Assembly: GCA_030593185.1 (NCBI GenBank)
Contig: JAUVHQ010000171.1
Span: 1 to 5,388 of the forward strand
DNA: 5,388 nucleotides
Source: Bacteroidota bacterium
Lineage (GTDB): Bacteria; Bacteroidota; Bacteroidia; Bacteroidales; VadinHA17
Direction of reading: 5' to 3'
The notes under the pieces were generated by a model, which ran no database searches, had not been told where the DNA came from, and saw only the letters and a list, made by a program, of their open reading frames with translations. How positions within the stretch are numbered: the first letter of the stretch is position 1; each line of letters begins with the position of its first letter. The position numbers and the translations under genes were made by a program. Below, piece after piece: positions 1 through 5,388 of this stretch.

Positions 1-9
1 ATAAAGTTT

Positions 10-41
10 ATTGTTCCATTGGATTCATTCTATTACATTTG
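10..41 (+). promoter_or_regulatory. Candidate Bacteroidota-type promoter for the rsfS-ftsH-cdsA run
   Basis: A TTG at 11-13 (preceded by A, so one base short of TTTG) is followed by a 20-base spacer and then TACATTTG at 34-41, a perfect match to the TAnnTTTG -7 box of Bacteroidota housekeeping sigma factors. Transcription would start around 46-49, only a few bases before the rsfS ATG at 52. The message would then be nearly leaderless, which fits the lack of a Shine-Dalgarno site there. Upstream context is cut off by the window, so a further promoter cannot be excluded. The call rests on motif match only. Confidence 0.5.
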
Positions 42-51
42 TGCTTAAATA

Positions 52-423
52 ATGTTAATGAAAGTAAAAGAGCAAGCAGACATAAAAGATCTTTTGGATA
101 CAATAATAGAAGGCATCTTGCTGAAGAAAGGGCAAGAGATAGTAAATCTTGATTTTGCAAAGCTTGAAAATACAGTTTCTTCGAATTTTATAATTTGTCA
201 GGGGAATTCCAATATACAGGTTGAAGCAATCACACAATCGGTAAAAAAACTTGTTAAAGAAGAATTAAATGAAAATCCCTTGCATATTGAAGGACTTGAA
301 AATGCACACTGGATCTTAATGGATTACGGAGATGTGTTTGTACACATTTTTCAAAAAGAGTTTAGAGATTTTTATAAACTTGAAGAGTTGTGGGCCGATG
401 CAAAAATTGAGAAAATTGATTAG
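52..423 (+). CDS. rsfS: Ribosomal silencing factor RsfS (Iojap/YbeB family)
   Basis: RsfS binds ribosomal protein uL14 (L14) on the 50S subunit and blocks joining to the 30S, lowering translation in starvation or stationary phase; it is cytosolic. The 123-residue product has the usual family length. It shows the core pattern: residues 45-57 with NFIICQGNSN and the following Q, then 81-115 with GLENAHWILMDYGDVFVHIF, a conserved E-x-R-x-FY and LE-x-LW. The first ATG (52) is used here, but the second at 58 would give a nearly identical protein and cannot be excluded; neither has a clear ribosome binding site. It is first in a tight co-directional run and ends 14 bases before ftsH, so co-transcription with the membrane protease is likely. 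Nothing is broken or missing. Confidence 0.95.
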   Translation: MLMKVKEQADIKDLLDTIIEGILLKKGQEIVNLDFAKLENTVSSNFIICQGNSNIQVEAITQSVKKLVKEELNENPLHIEGLENAHWILMDYGDVFVHIFQKEFRDFYKLEELWADAKIEKID

Positions 424-437
424 TGAAAAAATGATTA

Positions 438-2540
438 ATGAGAATGGCAGATTCAAAAAAAGCAGATAAAACCAAGGGAAAGACAGATAAGGATGGTAAA
501 CCTTCCGGCAAACCTAAATTCAATGCTTATTGGATTTATGGAGCTGTTGCCGTATCTATACTGGGGTTTCAACTTATTTTTTCAGGATCAGGAATCGAAG
601 AGATAACCTGGCAGAGACTTGAACGGGAAATGATAAAAAGTCGTGATGTTGAAAAAATTGTTGTTGTGAATAAGGAAAAGGCAGAAATTTATATTAAGCC
701 TGATTTATTATCTTCCGACAGATACTCTGATGTTGACAGTCATGGATTTGGAGGTATTCCCAATAATGGGCCACATTATTCTTATACCATTCCCTCGGTT
801 GAGGTTTTTAGCGCGAGTATTGATGAGGCACAGAAAAAATATAACTACAACGAAAGCGAAATAATAAGTGTAAGGTATGAGACACGTAAGAATATTATGG
901 GTGATTTGCTTGGATGGATCCTTCCTTTAGCCTTATTGGTTGGTGTGTGGTTATTTATTTTCCGCCGGATGGGTGGTGGTGCTGGCCCGGGTGGTGCAGG
1001 TAGTATTTTTAATGTCGGGAAATCAAAAGCCCAGTTGTTTGATAAAGAATCACATGTAAAGGTCGATTTCTCAGATGTTGCAGGGTTGGAAGAGGCAAAA
1101 ATGGAGGTTAGAGAGCTTGTTGATTTCCTGAAAAATCCGAAAAAATATACTGACCTGGGAGGTAAAATTCCGAAAGGTGCATTGTTGATTGGTCTTCCCG
1201 GTACAGGAAAAACTTTGCTTGCAAAGGCAGTGGCAGGTGAAGCAAATGTGCCGTTCTTTTCTATTTCAGGATCCGATTTTGTCGAAATGTTTGTTGGTGT
1301 CGGTGCATCTCGTGTACGCGACCTGTTTAAACAAGCCAAAGAGAAAGCACCCTGTATCGTTTTTATTGATGAGATTGATGCTGTTGGACGTGCCAGGGGA
1401 AGAAATACCGGTTTTGGAGGCAACGACGAAAGAGAAAACACATTAAACCAGTTGCTTACTGAAATGGATGGTTTCGGTACTAACATTGGTGTAATAATTC
1501 TTGCAGCTACTAACCGTGCTGATGTGCTCGATCGTGCTTTGCTTCGTGCAGGAAGATTTGACAGGCAAATACATGTTGATTTACCTGACTTGATTGAGAG
1601 AGGGCAAATATTTGAGGTTCATTTAAAGCCTCTGAAACTTCACGAAAATGTTGATGTTGATTTCTTGGCTAAACAAACTCCTGGCTTTTCAGGAGCTGAT
1701 ATTGCTAACGTATGTAATGAAGCTGCTTTAATTGCTGCCAGAAGTAATAAAAAGAAGGTTGATAGGCAGGATTTTCACGATGCTGTTGACCGTATCATTG
1801 GTGGTCTTGAAAGAAAAAACAAAATTATATCGCCACATGAGAAAAAAACTGTTGCTTTTCACGAAGCTGGCCATGCTACAGTAAGCTGGCTGCTTGACCA
1901 TGCTAATCCCTTGCTTAAAGTAACAATAATACCACGGGGGAAAGCCCTTGGCGCTGCATGGTACCTGCCCGAAGAACGGCAAATTACAACAACCGAACAA
2001 TTACTTGATGAAATGGCAGCCGCACTTGGTGGCAGAGCCTCGGAAGAAATGATCTTCGGGAAAATATCAACCGGAGCGCTTAATGACCTTGAAAAAATTA
2101 CAAAACAAGCTTATGCTATGGTTAGTTACTTCGGAATGAGTGACAAGGTTGGTAATCTTAGCTTTTATGATTCCACCGGCCAGAATGAGTTTTCTTTTAA
2201 TAAACCATATAGCGAAAAAACAGCTGAATTAATAGATGAAGAAGTAAAACGCCTTATAGATGAGGCATATAACAAGGCCAGGGAGGTTCTGAAGAAGAAC
2301 AAAAAAGGATTAACAATACTGGCTGATTTGTTGTTGGAAAAAGAAGTGATCTTTAGCGAGGATCTGGAAAAAATATTTGGTAAAAAGAGAGGTGACATCA
2401 CAAAAGAGACACAAGCAATGTTAATGAAAAATAATTCAAAACCTTCTTCTTCATCGGGTATAAAAAAATATTCAGGGAAAAAACCTTCTTCAGGAATGTC
2501 TAAAAAGAAACCTCCGCAAAAAGAAGAACCTGGTAAATAA
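438..2540 (+). CDS. ftsH: ATP-dependent zinc metalloprotease FtsH
   Basis: This is the membrane-anchored AAA+ protease that extracts and degrades misassembled membrane proteins and some regulators, working as a hexamer on the cytoplasmic face. The 700 residues contain, in order: a Lys-rich cytosolic start; membrane segment 1 at about 31-48; a periplasmic domain to about 155; membrane segment 2 at about 156-176; a Gly-rich linker; the AAA+ module with Walker A GLPGTGKT (252-259), pore-loop Phe285, Walker B FIDEID with D311/E312 and second-region arginines R370 and R373; and the M41 peptidase with HEAGH at 475-479 and probable third zinc ligand D550. After about residue 655 comes a low-complexity Ser/Lys/Pro tail. 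All catalytic parts are present. Walker A has Leu where most FtsH proteins have Pro (GPPGTGKT). The start could equally be the in-frame ATG at 444 (MADSKK), which looks more like relatives. It lies between rsfS and the DUF2007 gene, both within 15 bases. Confidence 0.98.
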   Translation: MRMADSKKADKTKGKTDKDGKPSGKPKFNAYWIYGAVAVSILGFQLIFSGSGIEEITWQRLEREMIKSRDVEKIVVVNKEKAEIYIKPDLLSSDRYSDVDSHGFGGIPNNGPHYSYTIPSVEVFSASIDEAQKKYNYNESEIISVRYETRKNIMGDLLGWILPLALLVGVWLFIFRRMGGGAGPGGAGSIFNVGKSKAQLFDKESHVKVDFSDVAGLEEAKMEVRELVDFLKNPKKYTDLGGKIPKGALLIGLPGTGKTLLAKAVAGEANVPFFSISGSDFVEMFVGVGASRVRDLFKQAKEKAPCIVFIDEIDAVGRARGRNTGFGGNDERENTLNQLLTEMDGFGTNIGVIILAATNRADVLDRALLRAGRFDRQIHVDLPDLIERGQIFEVHLKPLKLHENVDVDFLAKQTPGFSGADIANVCNEAALIAARSNKKKVDRQDFHDAVDRIIGGLERKNKIISPHEKKTVAFHEAGHATVSWLLDHANPLLKVTIIPRGKALGAAWYLPEERQITTTEQLLDEMAAALGGRASEEMIFGKISTGALNDLEKITKQAYAMVSYFGMSDKVGNLSFYDSTGQNEFSFNKPYSEKTAELIDEEVKRLIDEAYNKAREVLKKNKKGLTILADLLLEKEVIFSEDLEKIFGKKRGDITKETQAMLMKNNSKPSSSSGIKKYSGKKPSSGMSKKKPPQKEEPGK

Positions 2541-2553
2541 AGGATTATTTTTT

Positions 2554-2754
2554 ATGGAAAAGGATTGGGTAAGAGCTTATGAAACACAGCAGGAGTATTT
2601 AGCTGAAATTGCCAGGTCTGTTCTGTCTGATAATGATATTGAATCAGTGATAATTAATAAAAAAGATTCTATTTATAATACACTTGGCGACATTGAGATA
2701 TATGTTAACAGGGATAACCTGATTAGGGCAAAACAAATTTTACAAAAGTTATAA
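2554..2754 (+). CDS. Small DUF2007-type protein (putative signal-transducing protein family)
   Basis: The gene encodes a 66-residue soluble protein with no signal peptide or membrane segment. It resembles the DUF2007 family (PF09413): an N-terminal aromatic/Tyr stretch (W5, Y9), a helix running through EYLAEIARSVLSDNDIE (14-30), a short strand (SVIINKKD, 31-38), then GDIEIYVNRDN and a closing helix (AKQILQKL). That pattern suggests a small alpha-beta fold like a ferredoxin-like or PII-like domain. No catalytic residues can be named, and the family name 'signal transducing' is not backed by a known reaction. AAAGGA (2540-2545) lies 8 bases before the ATG and is one of the few Shine-Dalgarno-like sites here. 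The gene sits 13 bases after ftsH and 2 bases before cdsA, so it is surely co-expressed with both. In my recollection, small proteins of this type recur beside ftsH/cdsA in related genomes, which hints at a membrane-linked role; this is inference. Confidence 0.8.
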   Translation: MEKDWVRAYETQQEYLAEIARSVLSDNDIESVIINKKDSIYNTLGDIEIYVNRDNLIRAKQILQKL

Positions 2755-2756
2755 AA

Positions 2757-3644
2757 TTGACCAATCTTATTCAACGATCCATAACCGGGCTTTTTATTAT
2801 CATTCTACTGGTGGGCAGTATATTGCTAAGTGCCCTTTCATATTTTCTGCTCTTTTTGATCATTCTTATAACCTCTATGTTGGAATTCTACAGGATGGCA
2901 AGGCATACAAAGGCCCGGCCTCAGAAATATTTTGGTGTAATGATCGGAGGAGTGCTTTTTATAATGAATTTCCTGTTTGCAGTAGGGTTTATTAATCAGA
3001 AATATTTTTACGTCTTTATTCCATTGGTTGTATTGGTTTTTATTAATGAACTATTTCTTAATAACAATCGCCCGTTTACAAATATTGCATATACGATACT
3101 CGGTATTATTTATGTGGCAGTCCCTTTGTCAATGATTAATTACCTGGTACTTAGTCCTGCAGGGGGACTTTTTGGATTGCAAACCGGAGAGGAACATGTT
3201 GATGTTGTGAATTATATTTTTCAACCGGAAAGAAAAATTATTTATTCTTCCCATATTCTTCTTGGCTTCTTCTTTCTGATATGGGCCTATGACACAGGTG
3301 CTTATATTATAGGCATTCCTTTTGGGAAGCATAAATTATTTAAAAGGATTTCTCCAAAAAAAACCTGGGAGGGGTTGTTTGGGGGTGTATTTTTTGCTTT
3401 TGTAGTATCAATTATCATTTCAAAATATTTTGTTGATCTGAAAATGTTAGACTGGCTTGTGATCGCTTTAATTGTTGCAACTATTGGAACCTTTGGAGAT
3501 TTGGTTGAGTCCATGTTCAAGCGCAGTGTCGGGGTAAAAGATTCTGGGAATATTTTACCGGGACATGGCGGTTTGCTCGACCGGTTTGATGGGGTTTTTC
3601 TGTCGTTACCAGTCGTTTTTGCATATATTCAGTTTATTACCTGA
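2757..3644 (+). CDS. cdsA: Phosphatidate cytidylyltransferase (CDP-diacylglycerol synthase)
   Basis: CdsA is an integral membrane enzyme that joins CTP and phosphatidic acid to give CDP-diacylglycerol and pyrophosphate, the branch point for all phospholipids. The 295 residues are strongly hydrophobic with about seven or eight membrane segments (for example 10-40, 61-80, 84-100, 111-131, 165-186, 206-222, 232-248). The C-terminal family signature is complete at S252-D278: S-x-F-KR, K261-D262, GHGG (269-272) and DRFD (275-278), which form the metal/CTP site. DTGAY (179-183) and ISPKKTWEG (198-206) are also typical. The start is TTG at 2757; the next Met (residue 41) would remove the first membrane segments, and residues 1-12 (MTNLIQRSITGL) match the usual start. 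With only 2 bases after the upstream stop, translational coupling is likely. A heptad-repeat element begins 3 bases past the stop codon, but the protein looks full length. Confidence 0.96.
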   Translation: MTNLIQRSITGLFIIILLVGSILLSALSYFLLFLIILITSMLEFYRMARHTKARPQKYFGVMIGGVLFIMNFLFAVGFINQKYFYVFIPLVVLVFINELFLNNNRPFTNIAYTILGIIYVAVPLSMINYLVLSPAGGLFGLQTGEEHVDVVNYIFQPERKIIYSSHILLGFFFLIWAYDTGAYIIGIPFGKHKLFKRISPKKTWEGLFGGVFFAFVVSIIISKYFVDLKMLDWLVIALIVATIGTFGDLVESMFKRSVGVKDSGNILPGHGGLLDRFDGVFLSLPVVFAYIQFIT

Positions 3645-3647
3645 AAT

Positions 3648-3678
3648 CAGTCGGCAGTCCACAGTCCACAGTCGGCAA
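3648..3678 (+). repeat. Left terminal heptad array, (CAGTCnn)x4 + CAA
   Basis: Four contiguous heptads start at 3648, 3655, 3662 and 3669 with variable pairs GG, CA, CA and GG, followed by CAA at 3676-3678. The array starts three bases after the cdsA TGA. It is the inverted partner of 3919-3949 and can also pair, less perfectly, with 3713-3747. Confidence 0.9.
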
Positions 3679-3712
3679 TTGGCTAACATCAACTAGCTAT
3701 ACTTTAATTGCA

Positions 3713-3747
3713 GACTGAAGACTGGAGATTGAAGACTAAAAACTAAG
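3713..3747 (-). repeat. Internal degenerate heptad array (GACTnnn x5)
   Basis: On the + strand, heptads begin at 3713, 3720, 3727, 3734 and 3741. The first two and the fourth keep GACT, the third reads GATT and the fifth AACT. Orientation is the same as the right terminal array and opposite to the left one. CAGTC blocks at 3655, 3662 and 3669 can pair with the blocks at 3727 (with one G-T wobble), 3720 and 3713 across a loop of about 37 bases, giving an RNA or DNA hairpin with evenly spaced two-base bulges. It looks like an older, mutated copy of an element end. Confidence 0.75.
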
Positions 3748-3786
3748 GGGTACACTGGAAAACCAAGTAGTAATAATTAAATGGCA

Positions 3787-3899
3787 AATGGGTTTATGAA
3801 ACTTAACTGTATATAAAAGAAAATTTTGATGATTTTAATAAACAATCTGAAGATATCGGGCGATTACTTAATCATATGATTCAAAATCAAGAAAAGTAA
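3787..3899 (+). pseudogene. Remnant of a four-helix-bundle (S23/IVP, Avd-like) protein gene, 3' end
   Basis: One frame from 3807 to the TAA at 3897-3899 reads LYIKENFDDF followed by NKQSEDIGRLLNHMI and QNQEK. This is the pattern of the last helices of small four-helix-bundle proteins of the 23S rRNA intervening-sequence (S23, TIGR02436) family: a YI-x-(E)NF-DD motif, then a helix with (S)E-x-IGRLLN-x-MI. The frame is closed by a stop at 3804-3806. The preceding frame (3787-3813) reads NGFMKLNCI, which would continue sensibly into YIKENFDD if about two bases had been lost near 3811. This suggests a frameshift; the 5' two thirds of the gene are gone. The fragment lies between heptad repeats, a setting in which I recall such genes occurring in Bacteroidota. 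It was recognised by eye and without a search, so the family call is tentative. Confidence 0.45.
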
Positions 3900-3918
3900 A
3901 TACAGTCTGATCTTTTGT

Positions 3919-3949
3919 TTGCCGACTGAAGACTGCCGACTGCCGACTT
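3919..3949 (-). repeat. Right terminal heptad array (inverted partner of 3648-3678)
   Basis: Read on the minus strand this is AAGTC then CAGTC blocks with variable pairs GG, GG, TT and GG, ending in CAA. Four heptads in the same register as the left array give a 31-base terminal inverted repeat with five differences. Unlike the internal array it is well preserved. It begins 20 bases after the stop of the gene remnant. About 90 bases of AT-rich sequence separate it from psd and hold only the promoter candidate described separately. Confidence 0.9.
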
Positions 3950-3993
3950 TATAATAATGAGATTAGCCATTTTAGGCATTATAAACTTAAGAC

Positions 3994-4024
3994 ACTGAAT
4001 AGTTACAAATTTTAACTAATTTTG
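3994..4024 (+). promoter_or_regulatory. Candidate promoter for psd
   Basis: TAATTTTG at 4017-4024 is a perfect TAnnTTTG -7 box, 14 bases before the psd ATG. The upstream box is weak: ACTG at 3994-3997 with a 19-base spacer. Transcription would start near 4029-4032, again giving a very short leader. The need for a separate promoter is plausible because the heptad element separates psd from cdsA by nearly 400 bases. In AT-rich DNA a single -7 match can arise by chance. Confidence 0.4.
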
Positions 4025-4038
4025 GGCAAATTTTTTTT

Positions 4039-4704
4039 ATGACAATACATAAAGAAGGATATAAAATTCTTGTTCTCCTGCTAATTGTGTTGATACTAGT
4101 TGTCCTTGTGGCTAATAATTTGCTGGTATCATCTGTTTTGGGTAGAAGAATTATTCTTTATGGTTGTATAGGACTATACCTGTTTGTTTTATTGTTTTTC
4201 AGGAAGCCGAAACGATCAATTGAGATAAACGAAAAACTGATTTATGCTCCTGCAGATGGAAATATTGTTACCATTGAAGAGGTTGGAGAAAATGAATTTT
4301 TTAATGAAAAAAAGATACAGGTTTCTATATTCATGACAATTTTTGATGTGCATATGAACAGTTTTCCCTTTAGTGGCGAAATAAAATACATGAAATATCA
4401 CCCGGGAAAAAACATGATTGCCTTTCTGCCTAAATCATCACAATTTAACGAAATGTCCTCGGTAGTTATTGAAAATGAGAAGGGCGCCGGTGTTTTAGTT
4501 CGTCAAATAGCCGGAGTTCTTGCACGGAGAATTGTTACCTATCCAAAACCAGGCGACATTGTGAAACAAGGTGACGAACTTGGATTCATTAAATTTGGTT
4601 CACGGGTCGACCTGTTTCTTCCAATCGGTACAAAAATCAATGTTGATATTGGACAGAGAGTAAAAGGAAAAAAATCCGTTATTGCCGAGTTTGCCGAAGC
4701 CTGA
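4039..4704 (+). CDS. psd: Phosphatidylserine decarboxylase, short (archaeal-type) proenzyme
   Basis: The enzyme removes CO2 from phosphatidylserine to give phosphatidylethanolamine at the cytoplasmic membrane, using a pyruvoyl group made by self-cleavage. The 221-residue length fits the short form. Two hydrophobic segments (about 9-31 and 38-54) anchor it. The catalytic part shows APADG (70-74, D73), DVHMN (103-107, H105), RQIAG (155-159), ARRIVTYPKPGD and the processing site FGSRVD (186-191), where cleavage between G187 and S188 would create the beta chain and the pyruvoyl-bearing alpha chain. One oddity is SQFNEM at 134-139, where related proteins usually have S-x-ENER, so two normally constant charged residues differ. 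The first ATG fits because HKEG-x-x-I near the start is common in the family; there is no Shine-Dalgarno, only a T-run before it. It follows the heptad element and precedes an AI-2E family gene. Its partner phosphatidylserine synthase is not visible. Confidence 0.95.
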   Translation: MTIHKEGYKILVLLLIVLILVVLVANNLLVSSVLGRRIILYGCIGLYLFVLLFFRKPKRSIEINEKLIYAPADGNIVTIEEVGENEFFNEKKIQVSIFMTIFDVHMNSFPFSGEIKYMKYHPGKNMIAFLPKSSQFNEMSSVVIENEKGAGVLVRQIAGVLARRIVTYPKPGDIVKQGDELGFIKFGSRVDLFLPIGTKINVDIGQRVKGKKSVIAEFAEA

Positions 4705-4719
4705 AAAACACTATCTTTA
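4690..4719 (+). promoter_or_regulatory. Weak promoter candidate for the AI-2E family gene
   Basis: TTTG at 4690-4693, inside the last codons of psd, is followed by an 18-base spacer and TATCTTTA at 4712-4719, which misses the TAnnTTTG consensus only in the last base. A start near 4725 would give a leader of about 30 bases. Readthrough from psd is equally possible given the 52-base gap. Confidence 0.28.
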
Positions 4720-4756
4720 GCGGGCAAAGTTGATTTTTTCGAGAAATTTTAAACAG

Positions 4757-5388
4757 ATGAAAAACAATTTAAAATATCTGTTATTTGGTATCGGGATAAT
4801 TGTTGTTGTTTTTGGGTTATGGTACCTGCGGAGCATTGTTGCTTATATCCTTATAGCAGCAGTGTTATCACTAATTGGTCGCCCATTGATAAATTTTCTG
4901 GATAGGATCAGGATTAAGAATTTTGCACTTCCCAAAGCCCTGTCTGCAATAATAACTGTCTTTGTTCTGTGGTTGGTGGTTTATACTTTTTTCAGGGTTT
5001 TTATTCCGTTAATAATCAGCCAGGCTGCGGAATTTTCGAAAATTGATGTACAACCACTTTTTGAAAAGCTTAGTGATCCGTTTCAAAAAATCGAAGAGGC
5101 ATACCAGAAACTTAATGTGAAGGATGCAGAAACTCTTTCACTACAGGAATATTTTACCAATAAACTTGTGTCAGTTTTAAGCTTTTCAATAATAACAGAT
5201 TTCTTAAGCTTAACAGCAGGCTTGATAGGTAAACTGTTTATTGCAGTATTTGCAATAACATTCATTACCTTTTTCTTTTTGAAAGACAAAAGTCTGTTGA
5301 TTAACGGGATCATGATGTTTGTTCCGACTAAATATGAAGATCAAACACACCATGCCCTCTCTTCTGTTAAAAGGTTACTGACGCGGTA
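4757..5388 (+). CDS. AI-2E family (PerM/UPF0118) transporter, N-terminal part
   Basis: The frame opens at ATG 4757 and stays open to the window edge, giving 210 complete codons of a protein that is normally about 340-380 residues; the truncation is due to the window, not a mutation. Hydrophobic segments lie at about 7-23, 26-41, 59-85, 137-155 and 156-175. The soluble stretch 88-135 between segments 3 and 4 is rich in charged residues and is a typical extracytoplasmic insert. Family marks are the LSLIGRPLINFLDR region (37-50), similar to the usual 'l-x-P-l-v-x-x-l' stretch, and FFFLKDKSLL then MMFVP (172-190), matching the 'fll-(k/r)-D' and 'P' pattern. Members export small molecules (AI-2 in TqsA) or act as Na+/H+ antiporters; the substrate here cannot be told. 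No clear ribosome binding site. It is co-directional with psd and could be co-transcribed. Confidence 0.88.
   Translation, partial: MKNNLKYLLFGIGIIVVVFGLWYLRSIVAYILIAAVLSLIGRPLINFLDRIRIKNFALPKALSAIITVFVLWLVVYTFFRVFIPLIISQAAEFSKIDVQPLFEKLSDPFQKIEEAYQKLNVKDAETLSLQEYFTNKLVSVLSFSIITDFLSLTAGLIGKLFIAVFAITFITFFFLKDKSLLINGIMMFVPTKYEDQTHHALSSVKRLLTR

Larger units (their letters stand above)
3648..3949. mobile_element. Decayed small element bounded by heptad-built inverted repeats
   Basis: A 302-base unit lies between cdsA and psd. Its ends are 31-base inverted repeats (3648-3678 and 3919-3949). Reverse-complementing the right one gives 26 matches of 31 to the left. Both consist of four CAGTCnn heptads followed by CAA, and most differences fall in the two variable bases of each heptad. 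Inside are a third heptad array (3713-3747) and the broken end of a probable four-helix-bundle protein gene (3787-3899). No transposase, no obvious target duplication and no intact ORF are present. The likeliest reading is a degraded non-autonomous or intervening-sequence-protein (IVP)-type element mobilised in trans. Alternatives are a hairpin-forming intergenic repeat family without mobility, or a transcription boundary. The repeats are directly visible; the mobile nature is inferred. Confidence 0.55.

Noticed and set aside
845..1486. Long minus-strand open frame of 213 codons within ftsH
   Set aside because: It lies opposite the strongly conserved AAA+ part of ftsH, has no recognisable domain and has a composition expected of an antisense shadow.
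3645..3760. Classical rho-independent terminator after cdsA
   Set aside because: The heptad hairpin has frequent bulges and no T-run follows the 3' arm, so only a weak structural effect can be proposed.
3781..3816. Small ORF starting at ATG 3781 (11 codons)
   Set aside because: It is too short, has no ribosome binding site, and is better explained as part of the degraded four-helix-bundle gene.
3648..3949. CRISPR array
   Set aside because: The repeats are 7 bases with no spacers of constant length, they occur in opposite orientations, and no cas gene is present.
3645..4038. Intact insertion sequence or 23S rRNA intervening sequence
   Set aside because: No transposase frame and no rRNA flanks exist; only a gene remnant and inverted repeats are visible.
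5083..5313. Minus-strand open frame of 76 codons at the window end
   Set aside because: It lies opposite the AI-2E family gene, whose continuous frame and family features explain the region.

Overview
The window looks like a chromosomal housekeeping segment from a member of the Bacteroidota, probably Bacteroidales/Marinilabiliales-like. This rests on gene content and order (rsfS-ftsH-DUF2007-cdsA-psd, an arrangement I recall from that phylum), AT-rich sequence, mostly absent Shine-Dalgarno sites, and promoter candidates that fit the Bacteroidota TTTG / TAnnTTTG pattern. The species cannot be named from the sequence. There are no rRNA or tRNA genes, no CRISPR array and no intact transposase.

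Layout. Positions 10-41 hold a good promoter candidate, followed by a tight co-directional run: rsfS (52-423, ribosome silencing factor), ftsH (438-2540, membrane AAA+ zinc protease), a 66-residue DUF2007-type protein (2554-2754) and cdsA (2757-3644, CDP-diacylglycerol synthase, TTG start). Gaps are 14, 13 and 2 bases, so one transcript is likely. A 394-base stretch without an intact gene follows (3645-4038). Then come psd (4039-4704, short-form phosphatidylserine decarboxylase) and, after 52 bases, the N-terminal 210 residues of an AI-2E family membrane protein (4757 to the window end, cut off by the window). Both have their own weaker promoter candidates.

How the genes fit together. CdsA makes CDP-diacylglycerol, the precursor of all phospholipids. 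Psd performs the last step to phosphatidylethanolamine; the phosphatidylserine synthase between them is not in this window. FtsH is the membrane quality-control protease, and RsfS holds ribosomal subunits apart when nutrients are scarce. The cluster therefore combines membrane building, membrane protein turnover and translation control.

Most unusual part. The gap between cdsA and psd holds a small composite element of about 302 bases (3648-3949). Its ends are 31-base imperfect inverted repeats (26 of 31 positions match), each built of four tandem CAGTCnn heptads plus CAA. A third, more degraded heptad array lies inside (3713-3747). The interior also encodes what appears to be the broken 3' end of a four-helix-bundle (S23 / 23S rRNA intervening-sequence protein, Avd-like) gene. 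I read it as the decayed remnant of a non-autonomous or IVP-type mobile element inserted just after the cdsA stop codon.
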